From positions 58,929,415-58,993,414 of the forward strand of contig NC_089763.1 in NCBI RefSeq assembly GCF_040412425.1: a stretch of DNA of 64,000 nucleotides. The letters run 5' to 3'. The stretch is from Macrobrachium rosenbergii (Eukaryota > Arthropoda > Malacostraca > Decapoda > Palaemonidae). Every line of letters starts with the position of its first letter. Within the stretch, counting starts at the first letter, position 1. Under the pieces are notes generated by a model. It saw nothing but the letters and a program-made list of their open reading frames with translations, was not told the DNA's origin and made no database searches. Below are positions 42,381 to 55,289 of this stretch, piece after piece. A program made the position numbers and the translations under genes.

Positions 42381-42382
<2 letters not shown>
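42335..42382. repeat. Trinucleotide tract at the LINE 3' junction
   Basis: (ACT)n then (GCT)n then ATTATTATT, directly before the poly(T) that is the poly(A) tail of the minus-strand LINE. Confidence 0.9.
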
Positions 42383-42411
<29 letters not shown>

Positions 42412-43640
42412 GGTCTGTCACTGTCATCCTATTCGACTGGGTGATTTTTATGGTTTGGGGTTCCGGGTTGCATCCTGCCTCCTTAGGAGTCCATCACTTT
42501 TCTCACTATGTGCGCTGTTTCTAGTGGCACACTTTTTTGCATGAGTCTTGGAGCTACTTCGGCATCTAGTTTTTCCAGATTCCTTTTCAGTGATCTTGGG
42601 ATCTTGCCTAGTGTTCCTATGATTATTGGTACAAATTCCACTGGCATATTCCATATCCTTCTTATTTCGATTTTCAAGTCTTGATACTTATCAATTTTCT
42701 CTCTTTCGTTCACATCTACCCTGGTGTCCCATGGTATTGCGACATCAATGAGTGATACTTCTTCTTGATTTTGTCAATCAACATCACTTCTGGTCTATTG
42801 GCACGTATCACCCTATCTGTTCTGATACCATAGTCCCAGAGGATCTTTGCCTCATCGTTTTCTATCACTCCCTCAGGGTGGTGTTTGCACCACTTATTAC
42901 TGCAAGCTAGCTGGTGTTTCTTGCACCGGCTCCAGTGGAGGGCTTTTGCTACTGAATCATGCCTCTTTTTGTACTGGTTCTGTGCAAGCGCCGGACATTC
43001 ACTTGCCATGTGGTTTATGGTCTCGTCTTTCATATTGCACTTCCTGCAGATGGTTGAGATGTTATTTCCATCTGTTGTTCTTTGGATATATCTGGTTCTT
43101 AGGGCCTGATCTTGTGCCGCTGTTAGCATTCCTTCTGTTTCCTTCTTGAGTTCTTCCCTCTGTAGTCACTGCCATGTTTCGTCACTGGCCAGTTCTTTTG
43201 TCTGTCTCATGCACTGTCCTTGCATTGGTTTGTTGTGCCATTCGTCTGTTCTGTTTTACATTCTCCTGTCTCTGTATATTTCTGGGTCTTCGTCTACTTT
43301 TATCAGTCCTTCTTCCCATGCACTCCTTAGCCACTCGTCTTCACTGGTTTTCAGATATATCCCCAGTGCTCTGCTCTCGATGTTGACGCAGTCCTCTATG
43401 CTTAGTAGCCCTCTCCCCCCTTCCTTTCGTGTTATGTATAGTCTGTTTGCTCTTGGGTGTAGTGCTTTGTGTATTGTCATGTGTTTTCTAGTTTTCTGGT
43501 CTATGCTGCGGAGTTCAGCCTTCGTCCACTCCACTACTCCTGTGCTGTATCTGATTACTGGCACTGCCCATGTGATTATGGCTTTCGTCATGTTTCCGGC
43601 GTAGAGTTTTGACTTGAGAATCGCCTTAAGTCTCTGCATA
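42383..43640 (-). mobile_element. Restriction-like-endonuclease LINE, Dong/R4-like, 5' truncated
   Basis: A poly(T) tract at 42383-42411 is the poly(A) tail of a minus-strand element that extends to about 43640, where an (ATT)n tract begins. The encoded protein has the gene order of RLE-type LINEs: thumb region, CCHC zinc finger, then a PD-(D/E)XK-like endonuclease at the C terminus. Both junctions lie in TAA/ATT-type trinucleotide sequence. Among RLE-type LINEs, Dong of the R4 clade is known to use TAA repeats as target, so this clade is the leading candidate. The reverse transcriptase core is not present in the window. Confidence 0.75.
42483..43639 (-). pseudogene. C-terminal half of an RLE-type LINE polyprotein
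   Basis: One frame runs from 43639 to 42716 with two in-frame stops (near 43252 and 43163), and a shifted frame continues to 42483. The first part has WTKAELRSIDQKTRK and LYITRKEGGRGL, conserved after the reverse transcriptase in this group. A CCHC finger (C-X2-C-X8-H-X4-C, around 43048-42995) is followed by RPEVMLIDK, then after a frameshift near 42750 by SLIDVAIPWD and NEREKIDKYQDLK, i.e. the endonuclease motifs with the usual RPD reading RPE and the following Asp intact. Such enzymes nick the target and prime reverse transcription. Only two stops and one shift over about 385 codons suggest a fairly young insertion. Confidence 0.8.

Positions 43641-43717
<77 letters not shown>
43641..43717. 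repeat. (ATT)n microsatellite at the LINE 5' junction
   Basis: Uninterrupted ATT tract. On the LINE's strand this is (AAT)n immediately upstream of the truncated element. Confidence 0.97.
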
Positions 43718-43718
<1 letters not shown>

Positions 43719-44981
43719 GCTCGGAGGATAGCATCTGTTGTGTACTGAATCCCTCCTGATGTGTAAGTTGGAAAAACAAGTATAAGATAAATTACCAATG
43801 AATCCAAGATAATATTGCTACGTGTACAGAGGATCTAACATGAGTGGTCATCGTATACTGAAACTTTTGAACGAACTGTCTAAAAAAAATCCAAAACGAG
43901 GCCCTGCATGAATTTTGTACTGTTATGAACGAGTGTGATAATTTCAGTACACGATGGCCACAAATGTAAGATTTTATTTGACACATGACTAAAAACGATG
44001 CATTTTGAATTCGTTCCACGCCCTTTAAACTTCAATTCAGTTTTGTACATGCGGGTGTGATTTAGTCTCAGGAGGAAAGACAGAGCATTTCCTTACAACA
44101 CAATCTATTGACGACCCAGACCAATTTATTCCAGTATATATTTCTCAAATTTATACCAAAATCACATTGGTGGAAATTTCCATGGCTATGATTCAACTCC
44201 AAAGTCACAATGGCACATCCAAACCATGTAAAATGAACAATGATAGTTGTAAGTGCGCTTGCCTAGATTGTGACGAAGTCATGTTTGTTTAGGTTGTGCA
44301 CTGCGAGTTGGAATCCAGCAATTACTCGTGATAAATAACTAGTGATATACCGCAAAATTTCATAAAAGTCTGCTATCACACCCCTGAGCACGGAACTTGT
44401 ATTGGCAACGTATTCAAAACAGGATGTTTCGTCAACCATATCGGCGTTGTTTATAAATTGAAAGTGAATTTGTAGATTCTTACGAAGATATATACAGAAT
44501 ATGAATTACAATGGCATTGCAGTTGGGCAATTATAGTGATTGTTAGTTGATGTTTAATTAGTGTTTTGTTGTGAGGATTGAATAGCTGTTTAAGTGGCAA
44601 ACGTTATGGTTAGGAACCAACACTTCTCTCCAAATTGGACAACGAAAAAACTGGACTACCTGTTACATCGATTGGGTGCATCCCACCGTGTTGCCTGAGA
44701 GTGGGTTGAAGGAGTGGCTGCTATACCAAAGCCTGAGTGATGAGTGGTTCTAACCCCTCAACTTTGATCTCAGGAGAAACCTGCCTTATACCATCTGAAG
44801 GGACAATTCTATGTGTTACCTTAGAGGGAGTAGGAAGGGCACAGCATTTGTTTAGCTGCAAAGAAGCTTAATACATAATGTTCTTGCATCTGCAATAAAT
44901 GTTAAAGAATCTACATTAAACACTAAAACTTGCCTGTCAGTGCTAAGAAGGGTAGAGAAAAGAACCAGTCAGTATTAAGAA

Positions 44982-45059
<78 letters not shown>

Positions 45060-46159
45060 ATATATGTATGTATATTGTATATATATATATCATCAACTAA
45101 ATTTAACCCTTTGATCCTCTACGTAAACTTGTCATTTTAACAACTTCCAGTAATTTACTTTCAGGCGCATTGAACATAAATTGACGGGGCAGTCTTTGTA
45201 GCGTCACTATCACTGCTTACACGGACACTACTCTTCGCTTCTGAAACTTTTGCAGAGATACTGTAGCCTTCCTTTGTTGAGTTATTGTTTGATTCACCTC
45301 CTATTTAATACATTACCGTCCATTACGTTTATCAGTCCCAAACATTGTATAAATCGACAGTACCATTATATCTCGGTCCTTCTAGCTTAGTGTGCCCTTT
45401 GCTAAGCTCGGACTCTCCTTAATCTTCAACTTTCTATGCTTAGGTATGAATATAAACCATGTAGGTTCTTTATGCATGTACACGACTGTTTAGATGTGAG
45501 AAGTCTGTTTTTTTTTTTTTTGCTCATATAGTGTGCTTGATATTGCATTTAAAACGTACTTAAATGCCTTTTTTTAGTATTGGTCTCAGTTTCGATTCTC
45601 GTTGCTACTATTAAATAAACATGTATTTGTTTTTAATGCCTTATGTGCACTTGTCTTAATTTACTATTTACTAATTACTCTCGAGTTTGTCTTAATATTG
45701 TGGGGGGAGGGCGGTGTTAATATATAGTATTTTTTCATAACTGCTCAAAAAATTGAATTAGTTTACTAAACACAATTTACTATTAGTAATTGTTTATTTC
45801 ACATCGTTCTAACATTTCCTTTGTTAGAGAATCTGAAGATAGGAACAGGAGCATGTATAGGTGTTAATGCAATGAACATCATTTTAATTACCATTTTTAC
45901 GTGGTTCCCACAAGACCGGAGGTGTGGCTATATTGAAATGCAAGCCATCGCTCGCCTTTTCCAAATCCTCCGGCGCAATAGGATGAAAATGGCACTTTTT
46001 GAAAGAGCCACAGATACAGAGCAAACACTTGGCCCTGTTTAGTATGCAAGGGGAAGGCATACTCCATAATCCGCGTTGCATTTGCAAGGATTCAAGAGAT
46101 GGCGGTTCTGTTCGTTGTTTTGCCTCCCCTTTCTCTCCTCCCCCTTTCCCCTCCTCTCT

Positions 46160-46161
<2 letters not shown>
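43718..46161. other. Unassigned stretch with a (TA)n tract
   Basis: TA tract at 44984-45055. About 45895-46130 is less AT-rich and non-repetitive, with no credible protein frame. Nothing else recognised. Confidence 0.4.

Positions 46162-46202
<41 letters not shown>
46162..46202. repeat. (CT)n then (CA)n tract
   Basis: CT tract followed by ACACACACGCACACACACA-type sequence to about 46227. Confidence 0.96.
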
Positions 46203-46206
<4 letters not shown>

Positions 46207-46227
46207 AACACACACGCACACACACAG

Positions 46228-46912
46228 ATGGTGAGTAGATTATGTATACTAGAAAGTTTAGCTTCGTAATTCCTATGCGGTACGCCATGAACCTTTATTT
46301 TCGGTGCCGGAAATTGGAAATATGGTAGGCCTTAATGCCTCACACGGACACAGATAAAAACCTTCAAGGAAGTTAATTATGATAATTATGACCAGGCTCA
46401 GAGCAGTTTCCTCCTACTCTTAAATTAATTGTAACGAATAAGCGTTGTGAGGCTTCCTATTATAGTCGGAATACGAGACTGCGTAACGGTTGCTTCAGGG
46501 CTGTTGTTGTTATGCCCACAAGTAGATTTTTTCTTAGCTAATGCACTCTAGTCATTTAAGCCTGTCGCATTTATTGTCGTAATTTCTTACATTCTTAGTT
46601 TTTTGGGGGGTCAAATTTTTAAAAAATATTGCTGTTCCTGTATTTATTTCATTGAACAGTTACTTATCAGTATTTTATCACTTGATCTAAGGATAATTTT
46701 ACAATAGTTAATTATCATTTCTATTGTCACCAGTACGATATTGTAATCATTCATGAATGCTTGCCTAACTTTTACAGAGGCTTTGCAAACGATGCTTCTT
46801 TGACTGCATTGTTTAATGACTTGCGTATGAGAAAACAGGTGTGACAGGAGATTGTATAATGTAATACACGGTGGTGATTGCATTATATTCGTACCAAACA
46901 CAAAACAAATGC
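46228..46912. other. Unassigned stretch
   Basis: AT-rich, no supported gene. Confidence 0.4.
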
Positions 46913-47071
<159 letters not shown>

Positions 47072-47243
47072 AACAGGAAGGGAAGTAAATACAAACATTT
47101 GATTCATTCAGAGGTAATATACAAGTTGAAGTTACATTTAACTTACCATATGACGAAAAAGGACAAGAATTTATTTCAGAAGATAAACTTTTGCTAAAGA
47201 CGAATTATATCCACCTTCACTGTTGTATCGTAATGTTAACATT

Positions 47244-47254
47244 ATATATATATA

Positions 47255-47309
<55 letters not shown>

Positions 47310-47396
47310 AGTTTGTATATATATATATATAAATACATATATATATATATATATGTATATATATAATATATATATATATAAATACATATATATATG

Positions 47397-47466
<70 letters not shown>

Positions 47467-47492
47467 CATACATACATACATACATACATACA

Positions 47493-47574
<82 letters not shown>

Positions 47575-47596
47575 CATACATACATACATACATACC
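47244..47596. repeat. Interrupted (TA)n with two (CATA)n blocks
   Basis: TA tracts broken by AATA/GTAT phase changes, a pure (CATA)n block at about 47465-47520, and another at 47570-47595. Confidence 0.95.
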
Positions 47597-47622
47597 GTGG
47601 AAACGGAGTCTTGATAAAGAGA

Positions 47623-48009
47623 TTAAACCAGTACTTGTACATAAAACTTCCTTTATACAGTAATAACTACCGACTTCGGAATGCCCATCTCCTTCATCAG
47701 ATCTGACGACAAGGAAAAAAAAAAAAAAAATCACTAAAATCAAAACATGTACGATCATTGGAATAGAGTTTTGTTGAAGGTATTTATATCATTGTTTTGC
47801 TTTGTTTTATTTTTGTGCTTGTACATTATCAATTTTTGAATGACGTTCGTTTTTACATTACTGTATTCGAATAATCGTATATGTTTTTAGTGATCTTTCC
47901 ATTTTTCTTTTCTGTGTTTTTGTTGTCAGACCTGATGATGGAGACAGGTACTCCGAAGCCGGTAGTCATTACTGAATAAGGGATCTTTTATATAAAAGCA
48001 CTGGTTTTA
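47623..48009. mobile_element. Inverted pair with hammerhead-like cores, between (TA)n tracts
   Basis: Arm 47623-47714 and arm 47922-48009 are inverted copies (TAAACCAGTAC against GTACTGGTTTA-type ends, shared CCGACTTCGGA-type and CTTCATCAGATCTG-type blocks). On its own strand each arm reads CTGATGA, one base, a 4-bp-stemmed hairpin, then GAA and a GTCGGTAGT/GCCGGTAGT block: core positions 47932-47938 with 47955-47957 on plus, and 47694-47700 with 47675-47677 on minus. This resembles the hammerhead-derived 3' regions of Penelope-like and related retroelements. The spacer of about 207 bases has no coding motif. TA tracts bound both sides. Confidence 0.5.
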
Positions 48010-48012
48010 TCC

Positions 48013-48017
<5 letters not shown>

Positions 48018-48104
<87 letters not shown>

Positions 48105-48109
48105 ATTTA

Positions 48110-48169
<60 letters not shown>
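48018..48169. repeat. (TA)n microsatellite
   Basis: TA tract with a TTATATATGTG-type interruption around 48105-48120. Confidence 0.96.
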
Positions 48170-48171
<2 letters not shown>

Positions 48172-48952
48172 CCTGTATATGTATGTATGTATATATATAT
48201 AATTATGTATGTATGCGTATATACACAAGCCACAATATACAAATAAGTAACTAAGATAGAATTCAGTTCACCTCTCTGAAAAATTGCACTCAAAGGATAT
48301 GTTGGTATAAGTCTTGACCATAATAAGTATCTGTGCTTATATGGATTAACACATGGCGTTAGTGTCTTATCATATCTCTTTCCCTTTTGGGGTAAGTTAT
48401 TGCGAAAGTAAACTTAATTTCATGTGAATAGGTTATTTGTTTTTGTATGTTTGAAAGTTTAATAGTAACGCTATGCATAGAATCAGTGAATTGCTTATGC
48501 ATATGATACTTCTGGAATCCACGCTTGTGCAATGGAGTTTTCTTCGTTCGATACCACTCAAGAAAATAATCGATGTTAGGGAAATTAAGAAACGAATTGA
48601 TATCTGCGTGTCGGTTCATAACTTACTGAAAGATTTTATTTTTATTTGTTGAAGAATCGAATGGAAAACAGGCAAATGACTGCAGAGACAACGAAAGCCC
48701 TGTTACCTAAGTTAAAGGAAACCCGAAAACATTCTGACATTTTAGAAAGCACAGTTCAAAGCCACTGCAAGATTACCCTCAATGTCTTTTTTTTTTTCTT
48801 TCTTTTTATTTTTATTTTTTTGCAGACAGAGAGAGAGAGTCACTAGTTGGCAATTCTAAAATTTCCTGGAAATTTGAAATCCTGATTACACGACATTTAT
48901 TCGAAAATTGTATATTATACATTCTGTATTTAAATTTTAAATGGTAATGATA

Positions 48953-49032
<80 letters not shown>

Positions 49033-49315
49033 TATTTTTTTACGGCTGCAAACATATCCAGTGAGAATCCTGAATATTTCTATTGCCAAAGCGATATGAC
49101 AGACGCATTTGGTGGCAGGGATCATCGTAAGATGCTAGAATTACCTCGGAGGATGGAAATTGCTCTGAGCTGGACAAGGCATTATTGTTATTATTTTTGG
49201 AAATAGGCCCTCTCTCAAACAATTACTATTGAACGAAATCGCTGCATCAGCTGCATTCATCTTGTATAGAGTCTTCTCTATTTTCCTTATAACAGTTTTC
49301 TCGCTGTTGCTACAA
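48170..49315. other. Unassigned stretch with (TA)n and poly(T)
   Basis: TA tract at 48957-49022 followed by poly(T). Otherwise no supported feature. Confidence 0.4.
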
Positions 49316-49606
49316 AGTTAAGTATATCTTAGTTTAACCAGACCACTGAGCTGATTAACAGCTCTCCCAGGGCTGGCCCGAAGGATTAGATTTTATTTTT
49401 ACGTGGCTAAGAACCAATTGGTTACCTAGCAACGGGACCTACAGCTTATTGTGGAATCCGAACCACATTATAGCGAGAAATGAATTTCTATCACCAGAAA
49501 CAAATTCCTCTTGTTCTTCACTGGCCGGTCGGAGATTCGAACTCACGACCAACAGAGTGGTAGTTGAGAACGGAACCCGCTCACCCAGCGAGAAACTATA
49601 CAACTG
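49316..49606 (-). mobile_element. tRNA-derived SINE, copy 2
   Basis: Nearly identical to the SINE at 24181-24463. On the minus strand it begins with a Ser/Leu-tRNA-like head: GCTGGGTGAGCGGGTTC as the A-box region (near 49585-49569) and GTGAGTTCGAATCTCC as a near-perfect B box (near 49545-49530), followed by the shared body and a TAAGATATACTTAACT tail. The head is better preserved than in copy 1. No clear target-site duplication; an (ATT)n tract lies 33 bases beyond the head. Confidence 0.85.
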
Positions 49607-49637
49607 GCGAGTAACGCGCCAATATGATTCATCAGGA

Positions 49638-49638
<1 letters not shown>

Positions 49639-49694
<56 letters not shown>
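49639..49694. repeat. (ATT)n microsatellite
   Basis: Uninterrupted ATT tract. Confidence 0.98.
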
Positions 49695-49697
<3 letters not shown>

Positions 49698-52600
49698 ACT
49701 TACGGAACAAACCGCAAGCAATATGGGCTTTAGTAGCAATGCTCCGTACCCAGAGAAAATGACACACAACATAGAAATAGATGCTAATTTATATACTTGC
49801 AAGGTAAGTAATACATGCTATAGAACAAACAGGTCGACGGCGTGCTAGATAATAATGCCACGGCACTGAACAATTAACCTCTGACACTAGACTCTGAAAT
49901 GATAATGGTTGCGAAAGTTGCTGCACGTATTCATTAAGAAACCCTGGAAGTGGAAAGGCTAGCAGGACTTGATTTCTAGCCAGAAAAAAATCATATAGAT
50001 GATAACTAAAGAGGAAAACTACCAACGATTGTGTAAATAATCCCAGTTTCTCGGGAGTGAAAAGTAAGTTTTCAAACTGTATCATTTGAGTTTGATTTAG
50101 TTGCGCGATATCGCGGGCTTTCTGTCACTATGTCCCTGGTCATATTTTCGCTCAGGTGAGAGATTCTTTGACGTTATCAAGTAAACGTATATCAACAAGG
50201 ACATTTTTTAGAAAAGTCTTGAATACTGAGGAAGATCTGGTCAAAAGCAGCAACAGGAGCTAGTATTGTATATTTGTTTGGGGACTGGATTCATAATCAG
50301 TCATGGAGAATTTAATGTTCGCGAATCTGGTAGAAAAGTGTCACTATGGTTGAATGCTGTTTACATTCAAGAAAATCTGGAAATACCAAGCAGAATCCAT
50401 TGTGGGGGAAAATTTTTTAAGTATCGTCCATTAAAAGAATAATACTACCTTTCCAAATGATGGAAAAGATTATTCCTTCAATTTTGGAGAAAATTCAAGG
50501 TTTGCTATTAATGATCACACTTGAGAACATTTTTAGGATATCATTAATTTCTGACTAGTGGTCATTGTATAGAAAAATTCACGTTTTTCTTGGAAACCGT
50601 TTTGGGGGGAAAATTCCCGGGTTTCACTAGTGACCCTTTAAAAATCTAGATTTCCGACTGGCGAAAATACTTATGAAATACGTCAAGTTTAGGCTTTTCC
50701 TTGTTTTGGCAAGGAATTTCAATTTTGGCTGATAAACATAAGTGAAAAATTATAATTTCATTATATCCATGGTCTTGTGAGTTGCTACTTGCGATACCGT
50801 CATTGGTGGAGACGCTTGATAAATATGCACGTGCAAACATTCCGATAGATAAGGTTGATTTGAAAATTTGCCATCAACTTTCGTAAATAATTGAAACACT
50901 TTTGTATATAGCATAAGATGGTGGATCGCTCGAGTGCCAAATTTCGGTTGAAAACAACCCAGCTTCGATGAATACTCAAGGAGTTTTCTGGGAATCCTGG
51001 GAAGAAGATGTTGAGGAAGCACCGATCGATGTTTGGAAAGGCATTTCGATTTTCGATGCTATTATTTGTATAACTTTTAGAAATTCTGAGTATCATATGT
51101 TAGTGATGATTTTATAAGTTTATGTTTTAATCTTTGTTACTGTACAAGGCATTGGGAAGTTTTGATGGCGGATCATAATTGTCACAGAAGTGTTATTGGC
51201 CCCTGAATGAAATTTTAAGGTAAATGTGTAACTGAAAATTTTTCATATGTCGGTTTTTATTTCAGTATCCTTCCTTTATGTTTACGGATTATATGTTTAA
51301 AGATTCCGTGCTTATGTGCGGACACAATTAGATGACTAATTTTTGTGAAGAAGCACAGACTGTTACTTTGTAAATTGTAAGTATTGTATTGTCTTTTTTT
51401 ATATATATAATTTTTTATATACACGCAGTACTGACGTGTGCCATAGAAATTTTTGGGGCTGGAAGTGGGTCAAGATCCGGGAAAAATGTAGCCGAGTTTT
51501 GAAGACGCGTGAGAGATGCGTACACATCGGCGAACTTAAAATTTGTTTTTTGATGTTGCCGCCAAAACAAATGAGACTTTATTGAAGGATGCTTGGCATC
51601 AGATTATGGCTGTTCATAGAACTGTTTTTAAATTTAGATGGTTTTAGTCATTGCTCTTCTTGAGAGATTACACACGGTGATTTCGCGTAATTATGTTCTC
51701 TAAAGTTTCTTCAAGTTAGAAGCAGGCGGAATCAACCTTAAAGAATGTCAAAGAACGTGGTTGAAATGAATCACGTTCAAAGTTTTTAGAAACTTTCCAG
51801 CTGAGCTAGAAAAGTACTACTGTTAGTGCTTTTGTTTTGTGATTTGAAAAGCCTTATAGTTTTTGTTACCTTTTTAAAATTTGGGATAAATACTATCCCT
51901 AAAAAAAGAGATTACAAAACATTTTCTCCCCTCACTCTCATTCATCTTTTTTTTTTTTTTTTTTTTTCTTTGCACTTTTGTTAAAGCCGTTGTGACCTTA
52001 CTGTTGCCGTAAATGTAGTTTTCTTTCATCTCTTCTTTTAACTCTAAGTCTGAAAAAGGTAAAATAAAAAGTAGAATGCCTACTGTAAGTCATCTCTTCA
52101 GAAAAAAATTGCTGTTGTTTGTTCCTGTAAACTCGGTTTTGTAGTTTTTCTTCACACTGACACAGATGCTGTGCAGTTTTATTTTGCAGGCAGATTTTAG
52201 CGTGTGTCGTCCACGTGGCGTGTAGTTAGGTCTAGGCGCTTGTCATGTTTGGCCCAGTATCTGTTGTGAATACAGTATTGAGGGGCGATGGCTCTGTAAC
52301 ATTCTCTGATCTGTATGCAGGCTGTTAGTTTGTTAGTGTATTCTTTCTCTGACCGGGATTAGTAAAAGGGAGGGGGAAATTTGGTATGTGGGGAGGGCGT
52401 GACATGCACCCTTTTTGTGGCTTTGGGGTATACGCTGTATTTTAGCAGATCATTGTGTTTCTGTTGAAGACTTCTTTTCTCACCAACGGTTAATAGTGGT
52501 ACAGAAAATGTAATGACTCTTTTTGTTTACTTTGTGGTCTGCTGTTACTTTTCATTGCAGTCTCTTCATGATAATAGTTTCCGTATATTGCAAAGAGTTA

Positions 52601-52883
52601 GACCCGCCACCGAATCAACCTGGTTATAGAGTAAAAAAAAAAATGCTTACATTGCCAACCAATATTCCTAAATAGATGGAGCTCCTTGACTTTTTCTTCG
52701 TTAGGGTTTATATATCTCACGGTGAATACTTGCACTGCCATTTATGTCATGTGGAACTTTCGAAGTGCTACATTCAATTCTTTACTCCGGGTTATGGCCA
52801 TCCAATCAATCTTCTCAAACAGGCAGCTTTGCAATGACCTACTACATGGGGTTCATAATTAGGATATATTTTTCTGTCAATTT
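49695..52883. other. Unassigned AT-rich stretch
   Basis: No transposon domain, RNA gene or credible exon found over 3.2 kb. A poly(T) run lies near 51949-51967. Confidence 0.4.
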
Positions 52884-53275
52884 TTAGTTTTCTGAAAAGA
52901 AAACTATTGTGCCAACTTTGTCTGTCCGTCCGCACTTTTTTCTCTCCGCACTTTTTTCTGTCCGCCCTCTGATTTTAAAAACTGCACAGGCTAGAGGGTT
53001 GCAAATTGGTATGTTGATCACCCACCCTCCAATCATCAAACATACCAAATTGCAGCCCTCTAGCCTCAGTAGTTTATATTTTATTTAAGGTTAAAGTTAG
53101 CCATAATCGTGCTTCTGGCATCGATGTAGGATAGGCCACCACCGGCCCGTGTTTAAAGTTTTATGGGCCGCGGCTCATACGGTATTATACAGTACTTAGC
53201 AAAATCCATCGCTCTTAGCAGCTAAGCCCCACCCACTGCTTATGTCGCGACCATCCCTTGAAGTTGATTGGTTGG
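52884..53275 (+). mobile_element. Hairpin-bearing dispersed element, copy 1
   Basis: Begins with a small palindrome (TAGTTTTC and GAAAACTA arms at 52884-52905), then GTCTGTCCGTCCGCAC, then an internal inverted repeat of about 40 bp (about 52978-53075: AGGCTAGAGGGTTGCAAATT against AATTGCAGCCCTCTAGCCT), then GGATAGGCCACCACCGGCCC and GGGCCGCGGCTCATAC. The same order occurs inverted at 55290-55696. I recognise it as a very common decapod repeat from memory. It encodes nothing; class is unknown, MITE-like at best. Confidence 0.75.
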
Positions 53276-54222
53276 TAATGGTATTGAAAAGTTGGTTAAT
53301 CTGTGGTTCTTTTCATCTTCATTAATTTTGCAGAGGTTGTTTTACCGAACTAAAAATCGTTCTGCTGATTATCAAAAGGAAACGTTATATTATCCCCCTG
53401 AAATGAAATCATAATACGCATCTCCTTAAAAATGGCTAAAAAAAACAGGAAAATATGGATGAAGTCAGGAGTGTTCCTCGATGCTGCAATGTTGTTTTTC
53501 GTAAAGGAGGTTCGCCTGAATATGGAGCTGAGACCGGGAATGTCTTGCCTTTGAATCTGTGCACTTGAATTACCGGACAGTAATAATTACCGTCTAATAT
53601 TGTCAAGCGTTTTCGCCATTCTAAACGTAAACACAAAGACTTTCTCAGAGCTATGCAGATTGGTATTTCATATTGATTTTAGGAAATTTTACTACATTTT
53701 AATTGTCATAAAATCGATTTCATTACAATCGTTTACACATTTGGTGGGATGACAAGCATTGACTGCACTCTAAACCAGAATATGGGGTGTTTAACTCAAA
53801 GTTACAGTATGATAGGTTATACGAGTCATATTGGACATAATTTGCTGAGAATTTTCTTAGGGACATTTTCTCCTTTCGAAATAACAGGGTCATAAGAAAT
53901 GACATAGACCTATAATGCCCTATGTCTTTTTGTCGGTTTACGCAGCTCATGACGTTTGGATTTTAGGGCCATCCCTATCTTATATTCAGCCGTTTTATTG
54001 TGGTTATTCTTGTTTTTGTCGCTGCTGTTTTGGCGCTTGTTGTCTTGGAAAATTTTTCATTATGGTAACCTAACGTTGCAGAATAAACATAGGCCTATTC
54101 ATAAAATACCAAGTGTAAAGAATTATCTGCTTACTATTGTTATTTGAAATTTAGTCATTTGTTTTAATTAAAAGTAATCGAGATCTATATGATTATAGTC
54201 TACGCTAGAATATTCTCCTAAC

Positions 54223-54258
<36 letters not shown>

Positions 54259-55289
54259 ACTGACTCTTATGTATCCTTTTGTCCAAGACGGTAATCTACA
54301 AGAATGCCGCCAAAAGCAAATGGATCATGGGCTACTCGCAGACTGGTTTGGATCATCTAGTACATAACTTTTTCAGCTACCATTTCTTTTTTTCTTATTT
54401 CGTTAAGTATCTTATGATGCCTTCCTACCGTAGCCTTCATTTTCATAGAAATGCTACAGCAGCCTTATATTTACTCCTCACAGTAATATAATTTGTTATC
54501 CTTTTTGTAAATATATTTGCAATATAATTCTTGACGAGCAGTTCGATAGCTGTGTGTGCTGTAAGGCTGAGACAGCCCTGTGATTGGTCTGTGCGTGCCA
54601 TCGGCTACATGCCCACAAATTTTACTTTTATTCTCTGTGATATACGTGGCTTTACATTTACTGTGGCCATCGACGCAAGTACACATGTATGTGTATATGC
54701 ACATGCTTATACGTGTACATTTCACCGTATGCATATACATACTGTATATATTGTGTGGTCGAAACTGCTATATTAATTAACAGCTACTCTATTTCCAACA
54801 GATACGGGTGGAAAACTATTTGCAATAAGAAATTGATGAGTAGGCCCCATGCCTTGTCATTGCCTTAAAATATAAAAATTTGCTGTGTAGGCCTAATCTC
54901 ACAATGATATTAACATTAAATTTGACATGCAGGATTATGACGAATTAAAACCCCCATAAATCTATGCTTCATTTCAGTTAATGTGGTCTATGTGGAATCG
55001 CTTATGTAGGCCAATACCAAATTAAAAAAAAAAAAACAAGATGCTTGCGTATTTAGGCTGCGCATGATAAAAAAAAAAACATGCACAGACAGAATGATCA
55101 AAGATCTTCGTAATGATATTATATGACTTAATAATATATCTGTTATCGGAGATATCAGTTGCATACTTCACAATTCCGGGAACTTAAATCTGTGGTGTCA
55201 TCGTTCATGGACAAAGCTCAACATGTCCGAAGGGAGTCAAATCCGTCCTGGCAATCATTTTTGACTGTTAAATAGTGTGACGTCATCCC
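53276..55289. other. Unassigned stretch between the two inverted hairpin elements
   Basis: Contains a short (GA)n tract at 54226-54255 and no supported gene. Confidence 0.4.
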
